A stretch of 55,085 nt of DNA, from positions 1-55,085 of the forward strand of contig DJPV01000090.1 of assembly GCA_002437435.1 (NCBI GenBank), read 5' to 3'. The DNA comes from Lachnospiraceae bacterium UBA6403 (lineage in GTDB: Bacteria > Bacillota > Clostridia > Lachnospirales > Lachnospiraceae). The first letter of the stretch is position 1, and the number at the start of each line of letters is the position of its first letter. A program made the translations under genes and the position numbers. Shown here piece after piece: positions 26,527 through 35,649 of the stretch. The notes under the pieces are model-generated. The model ran no database searches. It was given only the letters and a program-made list of their open reading frames with translations, and had not been told where the DNA came from.

Positions 26527-27897
26527 CTATTCTTCTCCAATGATATGGCGGGCAACATAGACACCGCTGGCAGATGCATGGGACAACGAGTGTGTCACGC
26601 CACTGCCATCTCCGATCACATATAGACCCTTGTGGCAGCTTTCCAGATTCTCATCCAACTCCACTTCCATGTTGTAGAACTTAACCTCTACACCATATAA
26701 CAAAGTATCGTCATTTGCCGTTCCCGGTGCTACCTTATCCAGTGCATAGATCATCTCCATGATGCCATCTAAGATACGCTTTGGAAGAACAAGGCTCAGA
26801 TCACCCGGTGTTGCCGTTAAGGTCGGTGTTACCAGACCTTCTTCGATACGCTTCACGGTACTTCTTCTGCCCCGGACCAGATCGCCAAACCGCTGCACGA
26901 TCACACCACCGCCCAGCATATTTGATAATCTTGCAATACTCTCACCATATCCATTACTATCTTTAAACGGTTCTGAGAAATGCTTGGAAACCAGAAGTGC
27001 AAAGTTCGTGTTCTCTGTCTTTTTCTCGTCACCCTCATAACTGTGTCCGTTTACAGTGATGATACCATTTGTATTCTCATTTACCACGATTCCATTTGGA
27101 TTCATACAGAAAGTTCTGACATTATCTTCGAATTTCTCTGTACGGTATACGATCTTGCTTTCGTATAATTCATCAGTCAGATGTGAGAAGATAACCGCCG
27201 GAAGCTCCACACGGACTCCGATATCGACACGATTGGATTTTGTAGGGATCTCAAGTTCCTTACATACCTTTTCCATCCATTTGCTTCCGCTTCGTCCAAC
27301 GGATACGATACATTTCTCACAGTCAAATTCACCTTTGCCACAGATGATACGATAGCCGCCATCAATAATCTGCACCGTATCAACCGGTGTATCAAAATAG
27401 AAATCCATATGATCCTTCATCCGGTCATACAGATTCTGAAGAACAACATAGTTGATATCTGTTCCCAGATGACGAACGGACGCATCTAAAAGCTTCAGCT
27501 TGTTCTGAAGACAGAGCTTCTTGAACTTCGTTCCGGCGGTTGAATAAAGCTTTGTTCCTTCGCCACCATTTTCCATGTTGATCTCATCCACATACTTCAT
27601 CAGATCAACAGCCTTCTGCTTGCCGATATATTCATACAGTGTTCCACCGAAATCATTTGTAATATTGTATTTTCCATCTGAGAATGCACCGGCTCCACCA
27701 AATCCACACATGATCGAACAATGCTTACAGTTAATACAATTCTTGATCTTATTGCCATCGATCGGGCATTTTCTATTTTTTAAAGTATATCCTTCTTCAA
27801 ATACAGCGATCTTACATTCCGGTTTCTTCTTCATCAGTTCATATGCCGCAAAGATTCCTCCAGGGCCTGCACCGATAATAATCACATCATACTTCAT
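26527..27897 (-). CDS. FAD-dependent dehydrogenase (COG2509-like)
   Basis: About 456 residues. The N-terminal FAD fold is DVIIIGAGPGGIFAAYELM. CPIDGNKIKNCINCKHCSIM then GFGGAGAFSDGKYN (45-80) has five cysteines followed by the glycine-rich hallmark of this family. GRSGSKWMEKVCKEL sits mid-protein, and GLYVIGDGSGVTHSLSHA closes the FAD site. The reaction is unknown; the cysteines might bind an iron-sulfur centre or be redox-active. ATG at 27897 has GAAAGG 11 bases upstream, and TTG at 27903 is an alternative. It follows the helical-repeat gene by 22 bases. Confidence 0.88.
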   Translation of the reverse strand: MKYDVIIIGAGPGGIFAAYELMKKKPECKIAVFEEGYTLKNRKCPIDGNKIKNCINCKHCSIMCGFGGAGAFSDGKYNITNDFGGTLYEYIGKQKAVDLMKYVDEINMENGGEGTKLYSTAGTKFKKLCLQNKLKLLDASVRHLGTDINYVVLQNLYDRMKDHMDFYFDTPVDTVQIIDGGYRIICGKGEFDCEKCIVSVGRSGSKWMEKVCKELEIPTKSNRVDIGVRVELPAVIFSHLTDELYESKIVYRTEKFEDNVRTFCMNPNGIVVNENTNGIITVNGHSYEGDEKKTENTNFALLVSKHFSEPFKDSNGYGESIARLSNMLGGGVIVQRFGDLVRGRRSTVKRIEEGLVTPTLTATPGDLSLVLPKRILDGIMEMIYALDKVAPGTANDDTLLYGVEVKFYNMEVELDENLESCHKGLYVIGDGSGVTHSLSHASASGVYVARHIIGEE

Positions 27898-27919
27898 ACT
27901 CAACTTTACCTTTCATTTA

Positions 27920-28756
27920 TCAGACAAGCTGATTCCGGAATTCATCTTTTAATTCCGATAAGATCGTATCCATACGCCTGTCGTAATCTTCGATATGCCC
28001 ATGTAACCGGTTATAAACAGCTTTCTGGACTTTATTATAGATCGGAAGCTCCCGCACATCTTCCTTGGAATCTCCGACCTCGCTCATCAGATCCTCTAAG
28101 AAATTCGCAGGAAGTCCACGCTTCCTGATCTCTTTTTCAAGTGTCGCAGTATCGACCGTAACTGCCAGCACACAGAAATATTCGATCAAAGATTCCTCAT
28201 TCTTATTCAATGAGTATGCCTTAATAAAACAGCTCTTTGCTTCATCAAGCTGAAGATTTCCAGCCAATGCAACTGCTTTATTATGATATACATTTCCGAG
28301 AAATTCATCCTCCTGTTTTTCTTTTTTCAGATAGCAGATGATCTCATCATAGATCGCTCCTGCTTTGATATAATGCTTATACCTGAGATATCCATCCGCC
28401 CGCAGCTTCTCGATCTCGTATGGCTTTAACGTACGGAGTTTCTGACACTCTGCCATAAACTGCCGGACTTCTTCACTGCTGTAATATCCGCCATACACAA
28501 GGATCTCCACCATGATGTCCTGAACAAATGCATGTTTCTCAAGTAAGGCATCGATCTTATCTGCAAGTTCTGCCAGATCAAGCTCTCTCCTGATCCATGC
28601 TGACAATTTTGCCGATAAATCTTCTTCCCCAACCAGCACCATATTATTATACAGGTAGTAACACAATTCCTCATAGGAATATACGGAAACCTTAGTATTC
28701 AGAAACGTATATGGATTCTGTGCAGTTTTTGTATTGCATACAATTATTTTTCCCAT
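27920..28756 (-). CDS. Helical-repeat (TPR-like) protein of the DUF5716/5717 cluster
   Basis: A 278-residue soluble, mainly helical protein that I cannot assign to a named family. Residues about 120-190 contain TPR-like helix pairs: YLRYKHYIKAGAIYDEIICYL, NVYHNKAVALAGNLQLDEA and CFIKAYSLNKNEESLIEYF, with Ala/Gly/Tyr at TPR positions. The N-terminus (IIVCNTKTAQNPYTFLNTKV) is beta-like. Its start overlaps the end of the DUF5716 gene by 13 bases, so translation is coupled. It is probably a scaffold or adaptor for the two larger proteins. Confidence 0.8.
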   Translation of the reverse strand: MGKIIVCNTKTAQNPYTFLNTKVSVYSYEELCYYLYNNMVLVGEEDLSAKLSAWIRRELDLAELADKIDALLEKHAFVQDIMVEILVYGGYYSSEEVRQFMAECQKLRTLKPYEIEKLRADGYLRYKHYIKAGAIYDEIICYLKKEKQEDEFLGNVYHNKAVALAGNLQLDEAKSCFIKAYSLNKNEESLIEYFCVLAVTVDTATLEKEIRKRGLPANFLEDLMSEVGDSKEDVRELPIYNKVQKAVYNRLHGHIEDYDRRMDTILSELKDEFRNQLV

Positions 28757-30039
28757 TTCAGGTCAAATTCCTTCCTATATATCTTGTTTGTGGTCGGGAA
28801 CATCGTTCCAAATCCTTCATCCCGAATAACAACTGCTCCCTTTTCTGCACTGTAGAATTCCACTTCCAGTGAAATCTTGGTTGTCTTCGGCGGGCGCTTC
28901 GGCAGTCCGTGGATCTCGATATGTTCCTTATCATAATCTCCGGTCAGTATGTTACGATAGATCAGTTCCACCTGATTTGATTCATCCGGGAAGATATATA
29001 ATTTCCCCTTTGTATGGAACCATTCCTGTCCTCCTCTGGTGATCGGAACAAATGTCTTGCTGTCATCATTTAAGCTGATTCCGATATCAAATCCAACGGT
29101 ATATTCCGACCGGATCAGATAACGGTCAAGCACCTTACTGTGCCGGTCGCCAAATGCCCGATAGCAGGCTCCCTTTGTATATATATTCTGACCGACAAAT
29201 ACCCGTCTTCCCTGACAGAGGATCGTCGCCGACTCCTTCAGCCAGTTATCCGCAAAACCAATTCCTGTCAGGAATACCGATGACACATAAGTCTCTGCCA
29301 GCAATTCCTCACAGATCGCCGCGAACTGTTCATCCAGTTCCTCATCATCCTTCTTAAATGCCGAAAATGTCAGACGGTCTTTCAGGTTCTGATGAAAAAC
29401 ATCTACGATCTCCGGTGATTTGTTATGTGTAATATCGAACCTGTAATAATCAAGCCCGCTGCTGTTAAAATCAAACAATACCACACTGTTATTTCTTAAT
29501 GACTCCGGCTGATTAAAGATGTAATAAATGCCACTGTCTATATGGCTTGTGATCTCAAACTGCTCGTCTGTCAGATGAAGTGCTCTCTGTAACTCCTGCA
29601 CTGCCTTAATGATATGAATATCGGCATCCGCGATCGTTACCACCAGACGTTTGATCTCATGGCTTTCAAACTGTTTTGTAAATTCCCGGATATGAAGCAG
29701 CAGCATTTTGACCAGAAGATCTTTTGCTTTATAGCTTGTTCCACAGATCTCCGTGCTCTCATCTATGATCGTCTTCTGATAAACACGGTCAACCACCACA
29801 CCATCTTCCTTGAACCGTTTCCCGGCAGCTACCGCTCCGACACTCCAGCCGGTTTCATCCTTTGCACCGGTTCCGTCTTTATATTTATCTGTATAAAACA
29901 TAATATTTGGAAGCAGATAGGTATCTTTGGAATCACTGTGACAGATTGATTCCGGTACTCCTTCATCTAGCTTATAATAACTTAACTGTGTATACTCCGG
30001 GCTCAGATCCAATCCCAGATATAATGGATGTTCCGTCAT
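28744..30039 (-). CDS. DUF5716-type protein with Hsp70/actin-like fold
   Basis: A 431-residue protein, matched from memory to the uncharacterised DUF5716 family. The N-terminal three-quarters shows the actin/Hsp70 ATPase pattern. LGLDLSPEYTQLSYYK (residues 8-23) matches phosphate-1. VVLFDFNSSGLDYYRF near 183-198 matches phosphate-2, with the second and third glycines replaced. SVFLTGIGFADNWL, followed by RRVFVGQNIYTKGACYRA near 255-305, matches the adenosine motif and closing helix of Hsp70s. The last 120 residues are beta-rich (KISLEVEFYSAEKGAVVI), like a substrate-binding part. It starts 25 bases after the DUF5717 stop. A chaperone or filament-type ATPase role is inference. Confidence 0.85.
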   Translation of the reverse strand: MTEHPLYLGLDLSPEYTQLSYYKLDEGVPESICHSDSKDTYLLPNIMFYTDKYKDGTGAKDETGWSVGAVAAGKRFKEDGVVVDRVYQKTIIDESTEICGTSYKAKDLLVKMLLLHIREFTKQFESHEIKRLVVTIADADIHIIKAVQELQRALHLTDEQFEITSHIDSGIYYIFNQPESLRNNSVVLFDFNSSGLDYYRFDITHNKSPEIVDVFHQNLKDRLTFSAFKKDDEELDEQFAAICEELLAETYVSSVFLTGIGFADNWLKESATILCQGRRVFVGQNIYTKGACYRAFGDRHSKVLDRYLIRSEYTVGFDIGISLNDDSKTFVPITRGGQEWFHTKGKLYIFPDESNQVELIYRNILTGDYDKEHIEIHGLPKRPPKTTKISLEVEFYSAEKGAVVIRDEGFGTMFPTTNKIYRKEFDLKWEK

Positions 30040-30064
30040 GTTATCTCCTCCTGTTCCTGCTGTC

Positions 30065-33000
30065 TTATAACAGTATCAGATTCTCCTCAAAGAAATGGGT
30101 GTTGTTCAGATAAGTATCCATAGCCTGGATCAGTTCCTGATCATTTCTCGTTTCCTGACTGATCAGCATACTGTTGATCAGCTCAAATCGATTACTGTTC
30201 TTCTTATGACATGTCGTATTCTTTAAAATATCACTCTCAACGATGGATGAATTACCGCTCTCTGCACCATCAATGGAATATAACAGCGTCTCTCCGTGGA
30301 ATACAACAAATTCCTTGATATAGATTCCCGGTATGATCTCATTCATGCGTTCTGATTTGTAATGCGCCATACTGCTGCTTTCCTGTCCGAAGCTGTAGCT
30401 TACCCAGATCTGTCTGCCGCTCTCGCCCTTAAAGATCAGATAAGTCTTGAACTTCATATCATCCGGCAGTGTTACAAAGGATGCAAATTCTTTAAAGAAT
30501 GGCAGGATCTTGCTGCTGTCTATAAAATGACGGACCGTATTTCGGATCCATTCCTTCTGTTCTGCTGAAAAACGTCCACCGCAGCCTGCAAAATAAGAAA
30601 GCAGTGCCATCTCTGAAATCTCATCTGTGATGTTCTTCTTTGCCACCTCTTTATACAGGCACTCCATGATATCAGCAGGGATCTTCAGATCCTTGATGAT
30701 ATACTGATATGCACAGAACCGTAAAAATGCTTTGACCACCATACCTCGGCTTCTGCCTGAGTAATAAAGTGCAAAAATATCAAAGATAGCCTCTGTATAG
30801 GCATTTGCAAACATCATCTGTGCCAGAATATTCTCTGCAAGCATATCAATATCACGATAATTCGTGTTAACTGCTTTAAACAGCTCTGCCATTTCCTCTA
30901 ATGATCCATTATAGTTATTGATCAGGAACGCCAGAACCTTCTGTGTCGCATATCCTCTCCGGTACAGATATACACAGATAGATAATAACGTCCGGTCACC
31001 ATCATACCGCTTATCGGATATTCCGAATTCCGCAATCCGGATCAGTTCATCCACATCCACATCTACATATCCGAATCGATGGATTCCCTCAAATGCCTGT
31101 TCATACATCCGCAGAGAAATGTAATATGTAATGATTCGGGAAGCATCCTCTACTTCCACATAATTCAGATCAATCCGTGACAAATATTTATATAAGATGT
31201 CTGCATCATAATTCTCATGATAATACTCAACCATGTGGCGAAGTGCTCTCTGCCTAACCAGATAACTGATGTTCGGACAGTTAGAGATATCCCGTGCCAG
31301 ATTGATCTCTGATGCATCCTTATAAGAAAAATTATCTATATCGTTATATTCAAATAATAACAGTCGGTAGTCCTTTGGATTGTACTCTTTACAGATATCC
31401 AGATAATTCTCTTCTCCGACAACCGGATCAAGCCGGTATGGTACGGTATTGATATATCTGCATCCCCGGCTGTCAAGCAGAGTAATGATCGCTGATTCTG
31501 ACACGATCTCTACATAAGCCTCTCCGTCAACCACATCTACCTGTTCGCTCTTTTCCAGTTCTTCATGTGTTACAATCACTGATACGATATTCTTGTTCCG
31601 GCAGGTCAGTTTCTGCTTAAAAATAATGTTGATCAGTTTCGATGCAAATTCCGGCTTCACATTCTCCGGCTCCAGAAATTCTTCATAGATTACTGTCAGA
31701 TCATCACTCACTTCACCATCGATGATCTTCTTCTCCATGAAGTTCTCGATCGCAGGGATGTACTCATGGAACACATTCATGTTCTGTGCCTTATTCATGA
31801 TCACATTTGCATAGAGGTATGCCAGTTCTTCATCATTTAGCGTATTCTTATAATTGAAATAACGGAGAATTGATTCCGGTATCGGCTGATACGTCTTCTT
31901 ATCCATACTCTTTAAGAAGCCCTCATACAGACCAACATATTTAATTCCTGCATTTGCAGCATCCTGATAATATACATGATACTCTTTATCACATTTTTTG
32001 AACCGAAGAAGGATTTCACATATCGTATCCAGCGTCATGCGGTCATGCTTTGCTGCATAGATATTCTCCAGCATCTTAAATGCGTGAATATCAAAAAGCT
32101 TCATTCTTGCAGCTGTCTTTACAAATTCCATGATGACATCTTCAGATACAAATTCATGCCGCATGCCCCAGCGGATAGCAGAGATCTCAAGCGGCGCGAT
32201 CCGTTTCATCATAAGCGGCTGCTTATTGAACATATCACATATTTCAAAGTAAATAACCGGACTGTTGACACCCTCATTATATAATTTCTGGATATCCTCA
32301 TAGAGGTTCCATTTGTCTTCCGTATAGCTATAGTCCACAAATAACAGCAACCAGAAATAGAACAGCTTGTTCTTCTCCTTTTCCAGTCGTCCTCGGACAA
32401 GTCTTGCTGTGCTGTCGATCATGGTCTTATCCTTGGTCAGAAGTGCTTTCAGATAACTGTAATAGCACTTCTCCATGCTTCCTGCCTCGTTCAGATCCGC
32501 ATCTGCATCGATACGGACAAATTCCTGTTTTACATATTCCGTCTTACCCTCTAATAGCTTCATATGAAGCAATCCCAGACGGTAGATGTTATCCTCCGGT
32601 CTGTATTTGATCAGTGTTTCAAGCGCCTCTGTCGAACGTTTCGTGTAATCAGCAAGTGACATCTTATCCGTACGGAAATCAATATATGCTTTTGCCAGAG
32701 CCTCATGTCCTTTCTTGATCATGAAATTCACATGGCGGTTCTTCGGCTCGGTTCTCTGAACCTCCGGTTTCTTGATGCTGACTTTCACGCTGATATTCTG
32801 CAGGGTATTATTAAAATGGATATAACCTGCTGACACACCTTCCGGGATCTTCGTCGGATCGATCAGGAAGTTCAGCTCATAATTATTTCCGGTGAAATCC
32901 TGACCTGTGATCCGGGTTGCTTCCGGAATCAGGAAATCGCTGTCTGATGTAATATAGGTATGGGTATAACCCCAGGTATTCTTATTTACGGAGATTGTTG

Positions 33001-33631
33001 CACGAACCAGCTCGTCCGGCATCTCGATCAATAACTCACGCTGCTTTGCCGTCAGAGTGAGCACACGTTTCTTATGGGTATATACAAGGAATTCTTCCAT
33101 CGCCTGATTGATGGATAACGACTTCTTCAGGCTCTCATAGACACCTTTTATGATCGCATCGTCCCCTAAAAAGGTACGCACGAATTCCGGGCTGTCAAAG
33201 ATCCGGACTGCTACATCCCAATGCTCCTCTGCAAAGGTCGCGAACTGGAACAGATCCTCAATCCGCTTGTCTTCTACCAGAACATAAGGCGGTACGACTT
33301 CCACGCTGTATGGTATCTTATATTCTCCACCATCCGTTATGATGTTGATGTGGCCCTTGAAACTCTTTCCTTCTTCAATTCCACGGGCATCAAAAGAAAA
33401 GGCAACCGTATTCCGTCTGCCAACAAATGTATGACTCTTGAAATCGAACAGGTATCTGCTGTCATATACCATCAACTTGATCGGCACATCATTCTTTGAT
33501 ACTACCTTAAAGGTACCCTGAAATATGGAGCCGGCTTCCACAGCCAGTTCCAGCTTTGCAATGGAAATATCAACATCCGGTCTTTCTACATTGAATTCTC
33601 CTCTGGCGTACTGTTCTACGATCCCTTTCAT
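30065..33631 (-). CDS. Large DUF5717-type protein (1188 aa)
   Basis: A very large cytosolic protein, matched from memory to the uncharacterised DUF5717 family. Two beta-sandwich modules open it (about 15-115 and 215-290: GTFKVVSKNDVPIKLMVYDS, EGKSFKGHINIITDGGEY, then ATISVNKNTWGYTHTYI, EGVSAGYIHFNNT). From about 300 to 1000 it is helical-repeat-like, with many AYID, YRLGLLHMK and CYYSYLKALL pairs. A smaller beta part near 1040-1110 (FKTYLIFKGESGRQIWVSYSF) and a helical tail end it. There is no signal peptide or membrane helix. It leads a five-gene run and has a strong promoter. It probably forms a complex with the Hsp70-like protein. Confidence 0.85.
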   Translation of the reverse strand: MKGIVEQYARGEFNVERPDVDISIAKLELAVEAGSIFQGTFKVVSKNDVPIKLMVYDSRYLFDFKSHTFVGRRNTVAFSFDARGIEEGKSFKGHINIITDGGEYKIPYSVEVVPPYVLVEDKRIEDLFQFATFAEEHWDVAVRIFDSPEFVRTFLGDDAIIKGVYESLKKSLSINQAMEEFLVYTHKKRVLTLTAKQRELLIEMPDELVRATISVNKNTWGYTHTYITSDSDFLIPEATRITGQDFTGNNYELNFLIDPTKIPEGVSAGYIHFNNTLQNISVKVSIKKPEVQRTEPKNRHVNFMIKKGHEALAKAYIDFRTDKMSLADYTKRSTEALETLIKYRPEDNIYRLGLLHMKLLEGKTEYVKQEFVRIDADADLNEAGSMEKCYYSYLKALLTKDKTMIDSTARLVRGRLEKEKNKLFYFWLLLFVDYSYTEDKWNLYEDIQKLYNEGVNSPVIYFEICDMFNKQPLMMKRIAPLEISAIRWGMRHEFVSEDVIMEFVKTAARMKLFDIHAFKMLENIYAAKHDRMTLDTICEILLRFKKCDKEYHVYYQDAANAGIKYVGLYEGFLKSMDKKTYQPIPESILRYFNYKNTLNDEELAYLYANVIMNKAQNMNVFHEYIPAIENFMEKKIIDGEVSDDLTVIYEEFLEPENVKPEFASKLINIIFKQKLTCRNKNIVSVIVTHEELEKSEQVDVVDGEAYVEIVSESAIITLLDSRGCRYINTVPYRLDPVVGEENYLDICKEYNPKDYRLLLFEYNDIDNFSYKDASEINLARDISNCPNISYLVRQRALRHMVEYYHENYDADILYKYLSRIDLNYVEVEDASRIITYYISLRMYEQAFEGIHRFGYVDVDVDELIRIAEFGISDKRYDGDRTLLSICVYLYRRGYATQKVLAFLINNYNGSLEEMAELFKAVNTNYRDIDMLAENILAQMMFANAYTEAIFDIFALYYSGRSRGMVVKAFLRFCAYQYIIKDLKIPADIMECLYKEVAKKNITDEISEMALLSYFAGCGGRFSAEQKEWIRNTVRHFIDSSKILPFFKEFASFVTLPDDMKFKTYLIFKGESGRQIWVSYSFGQESSSMAHYKSERMNEIIPGIYIKEFVVFHGETLLYSIDGAESGNSSIVESDILKNTTCHKKNSNRFELINSMLISQETRNDQELIQAMDTYLNNTHFFEENLILL

Positions 33632-33681
33632 CTGATTCTCCTTGCTTTCGTAATCATTTTATTAAAACTCATGTATTTTTC

Positions 33682-33760
33682 TTGTAATTAAATCCCTGAA
33701 TCTGTATAATTATATAAAAACATATATTTTGATTATAGCAAAATAAATAGTTTTTTGAAA
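33682..33760. promoter_or_regulatory. Divergent promoters between the DUF5717 run and the aminotransferase pair
   Basis: Plus strand: TTGTAA (33682-33687), 17 bases, TATAAT (33705-33710), reading to the aminotransferase. Minus strand: TTTCAA (33760-33755), 17 bases, TATAAT (33737-33732), reading to the DUF5717 gene. The two -10 boxes are about 20 bases apart, so binding at one promoter could affect the other. Confidence 0.75.
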
Positions 33761-33788
33761 CATTTATATGGAAAAAGAGGAATTTTTT

Positions 33789-34859
33789 ATGGGAAAAAGT
33801 ACGTCACATCTTTCTGGAAGCAATCTGCTTTCCCAGAATGAATCTGTAAGATTTGACCTGAACATGAATCCGCTCGGGGTTCCGGATTCTGTCAAAAATG
33901 TCATTCTTAACAGCATCGAAGATCTGAAGCGTTACCCGGATGGCATATATACAAGATTAAAAGAAAGTATCGCAGGCTATTCAGGTGCGGATCCGGATGA
34001 TATCATCGTTGGAAGCTGCTCATACGAATTCATCAAACTCCTGATCGAATTCACCAGTCCAAAGCATGCTGTTCTTCTTTCACCGGGAGCACAGAACTAT
34101 GAGAAGATCCTGAAAATGAACGGCTGTGATATCACATACTATCAGTTATCCGAAGAAGAAAACTATGAACTGGATATTGCGGATTTCATCTCTACATTAA
34201 ATGAGTCCATTGATATGGTGTTTATTTCCAATCCTAACGGAACAACATCACAGGTCATCGATCGTGAATCTCTGGAATTTATTGCAAAGATCTGTGCAGG
34301 AAATGATATTGCACTGGTCGTAGATGAAGAGTATATGGATTTTGTACAGGATATAGATGACTGTACTGCCATTCCGCTCGTCAAGGAATATGACAATATC
34401 TATATATTGCGAAATACAAGTAAGTTTTTTGCAGTACCCGGATTACGGTTAGCTTATACGATTACATCCAATCCGGTATTTAAAAAAACAATGTCAATCA
34501 CGGGATTTCCTTATGCGATCAATACACTTGCAGAGGCAGCCGGCATTGATATGTTCAAAGACGCTTCCTACATAAGCAAAACCAAAACAATGATGACAAC
34601 TGAACGGAATCTGGTCTATTCTGCACTTACAAGTCGCAAGACGATCAAGCTCTATAAGCCGGATGCGAATTTTATCCTGATTAAATTACTAAAAAAGGAT
34701 ATTACTGCTCAGCAGGTTGTAGAGCACTGTCAAAGCAAGGGTTTGTATATCAGAAGCTGTGCCGATATCACAGGACTGGATAATTCATATATCCGCTTCT
34801 GTTTCATGAATCCGGGACAGAATGATCTGGTCGTAAATACAATTTTAGAGATCGTATAA
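33789..34859 (+). CDS. HisC/CobD-like PLP aminotransferase
   Basis: A 356-residue fold-type I aminotransferase of the histidinol-phosphate/threonine-phosphate group. FDLNMNPLGVPDSV is the typical N-terminal Asn-Pro-Leu-Gly motif. FISNPNGTTSQVI contacts PLP, VVDEEYMDFV gives the Asp, ILRNTSKFFAVPGLRLAY contains the Schiff-base lysine, and SYIRFCFM holds the substrate arginine. ATG at 33789 is preferred to 33768 because AGAGGA lies 7 bases upstream. No histidine or cobalamin genes are nearby. It is followed 41 bases later by a phosphoribosyltransferase, so the substrate may be a phosphorylated or nucleotide-linked amino compound; this is inference. Confidence 0.88.
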   Translation: MGKSTSHLSGSNLLSQNESVRFDLNMNPLGVPDSVKNVILNSIEDLKRYPDGIYTRLKESIAGYSGADPDDIIVGSCSYEFIKLLIEFTSPKHAVLLSPGAQNYEKILKMNGCDITYYQLSEEENYELDIADFISTLNESIDMVFISNPNGTTSQVIDRESLEFIAKICAGNDIALVVDEEYMDFVQDIDDCTAIPLVKEYDNIYILRNTSKFFAVPGLRLAYTITSNPVFKKTMSITGFPYAINTLAEAAGIDMFKDASYISKTKTMMTTERNLVYSALTSRKTIKLYKPDANFILIKLLKKDITAQQVVEHCQSKGLYIRSCADITGLDNSYIRFCFMNPGQNDLVVNTILEIV

Positions 34860-34900
34860 CAACTATATATGTTATTTAAATGAAAGGGTGGTACATACAT

Positions 34901-35542
34901 ATGAAACATGAATCAATGAAATTAACATCTTCTTACAACAATCAGTTATACATCAAAGTGATGAACGGTCACTTTGCTACAAACCATTCTCATATCAATC
35001 AGTATATTGATATGACAACTTTGAAGGTCAGAGGCACTATGGCTGCTGCCGCTGCCAAATCCATGGGAACTGAATATGTGGCATCAACCATCGTTGATAC
35101 GATCGTCTGCATGGATGGTACGGAAGTAATCGGTGCTTATCTGGCAGAAACCTTAAGCCAGAACGGTATCACTTCCATGAACCAGCATAAGTCCATCTAC
35201 GTTGTTACACCTGAGGTTCACAGTTCCGGTCAGTTGATCTTCCGTGATAACCTTCAGCCAATGATCAAGGGCAAGCATGTGCTTCTTCTGATTGCATCTG
35301 CTACAACAGGAAAAACGATCAAGAAGAGTCTGGAATGTATCAAATACTACGGTGGTTCTATCGCGGGTATCTCTGCTATTTTCTCTGTTGCAACAGAGGT
35401 TGATGGCTATCCGGTACATGCACTTTTCACTGAAAAGGACCTCCCTGATTACAAGACCTATCCTCATGACCAGTGTCCAATGTGTCAGGCCGGAAAACGT
35501 ATTGAAGCCATTGTAAACAGCTATGGATATTCTGAATTATAA
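34901..35542 (+). CDS. Phosphoribosyltransferase-like protein with atypical PRPP loop
   Basis: A 213-residue protein of the type I PRTase fold, often annotated as orotate phosphoribosyltransferase. STIVDTIVCMDGTEVIGAYLA looks like the first beta-alpha unit. The PRPP loop reads VLLLIASATTGKTIKKSLEC, where the usual two acidic residues before the TTG are Ala-Ser. A C-terminal CPMCQAG motif may bind metal. ATG at 34901 follows AAAGGGTGG; the longer frame at 34880 lacks a ribosome site. The missing acidic pair argues against ordinary orotate chemistry. It is in an operon with the HisC-like enzyme and ends at a strong terminator. Confidence 0.82.
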   Translation: MKHESMKLTSSYNNQLYIKVMNGHFATNHSHINQYIDMTTLKVRGTMAAAAAKSMGTEYVASTIVDTIVCMDGTEVIGAYLAETLSQNGITSMNQHKSIYVVTPEVHSSGQLIFRDNLQPMIKGKHVLLLIASATTGKTIKKSLECIKYYGGSIAGISAIFSVATEVDGYPVHALFTEKDLPDYKTYPHDQCPMCQAGKRIEAIVNSYGYSEL

Positions 35543-35557
35543 TCTCCAAATGAAAGA

Positions 35558-35581
35558 GGGCTGCCTTGGCTCTGGCAGCCC
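35558..35581 (+). terminator. Intrinsic terminator of the aminotransferase/PRTase operon
   Basis: GGGCTGCC (35558-35565) pairs with GGCAGCCC (35574-35581) around an 8-base loop, followed by CGTTTCAT. The GC-rich 8-bp stem lies 16 bases after the PRTase stop. The T-run is short, so termination may be partial. Confidence 0.75.
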
Positions 35582-35649
35582 CGTTTCATCCAAGTTGCAC
35601 AAATAACTTTGAAAGTATGGTTTTATAAGTGAACTAAACATCTGCTTTT

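Noticed and set aside
33789..34859. Calling the aminotransferase hisC or cobD
   Set aside because: Motifs fit both and neither pathway is encoded nearby.
34901..35542. Calling the PRTase pyrE
   Set aside because: The acidic pair of the PRPP loop is missing and there is no pyrimidine-gene context, so no symbol is given.
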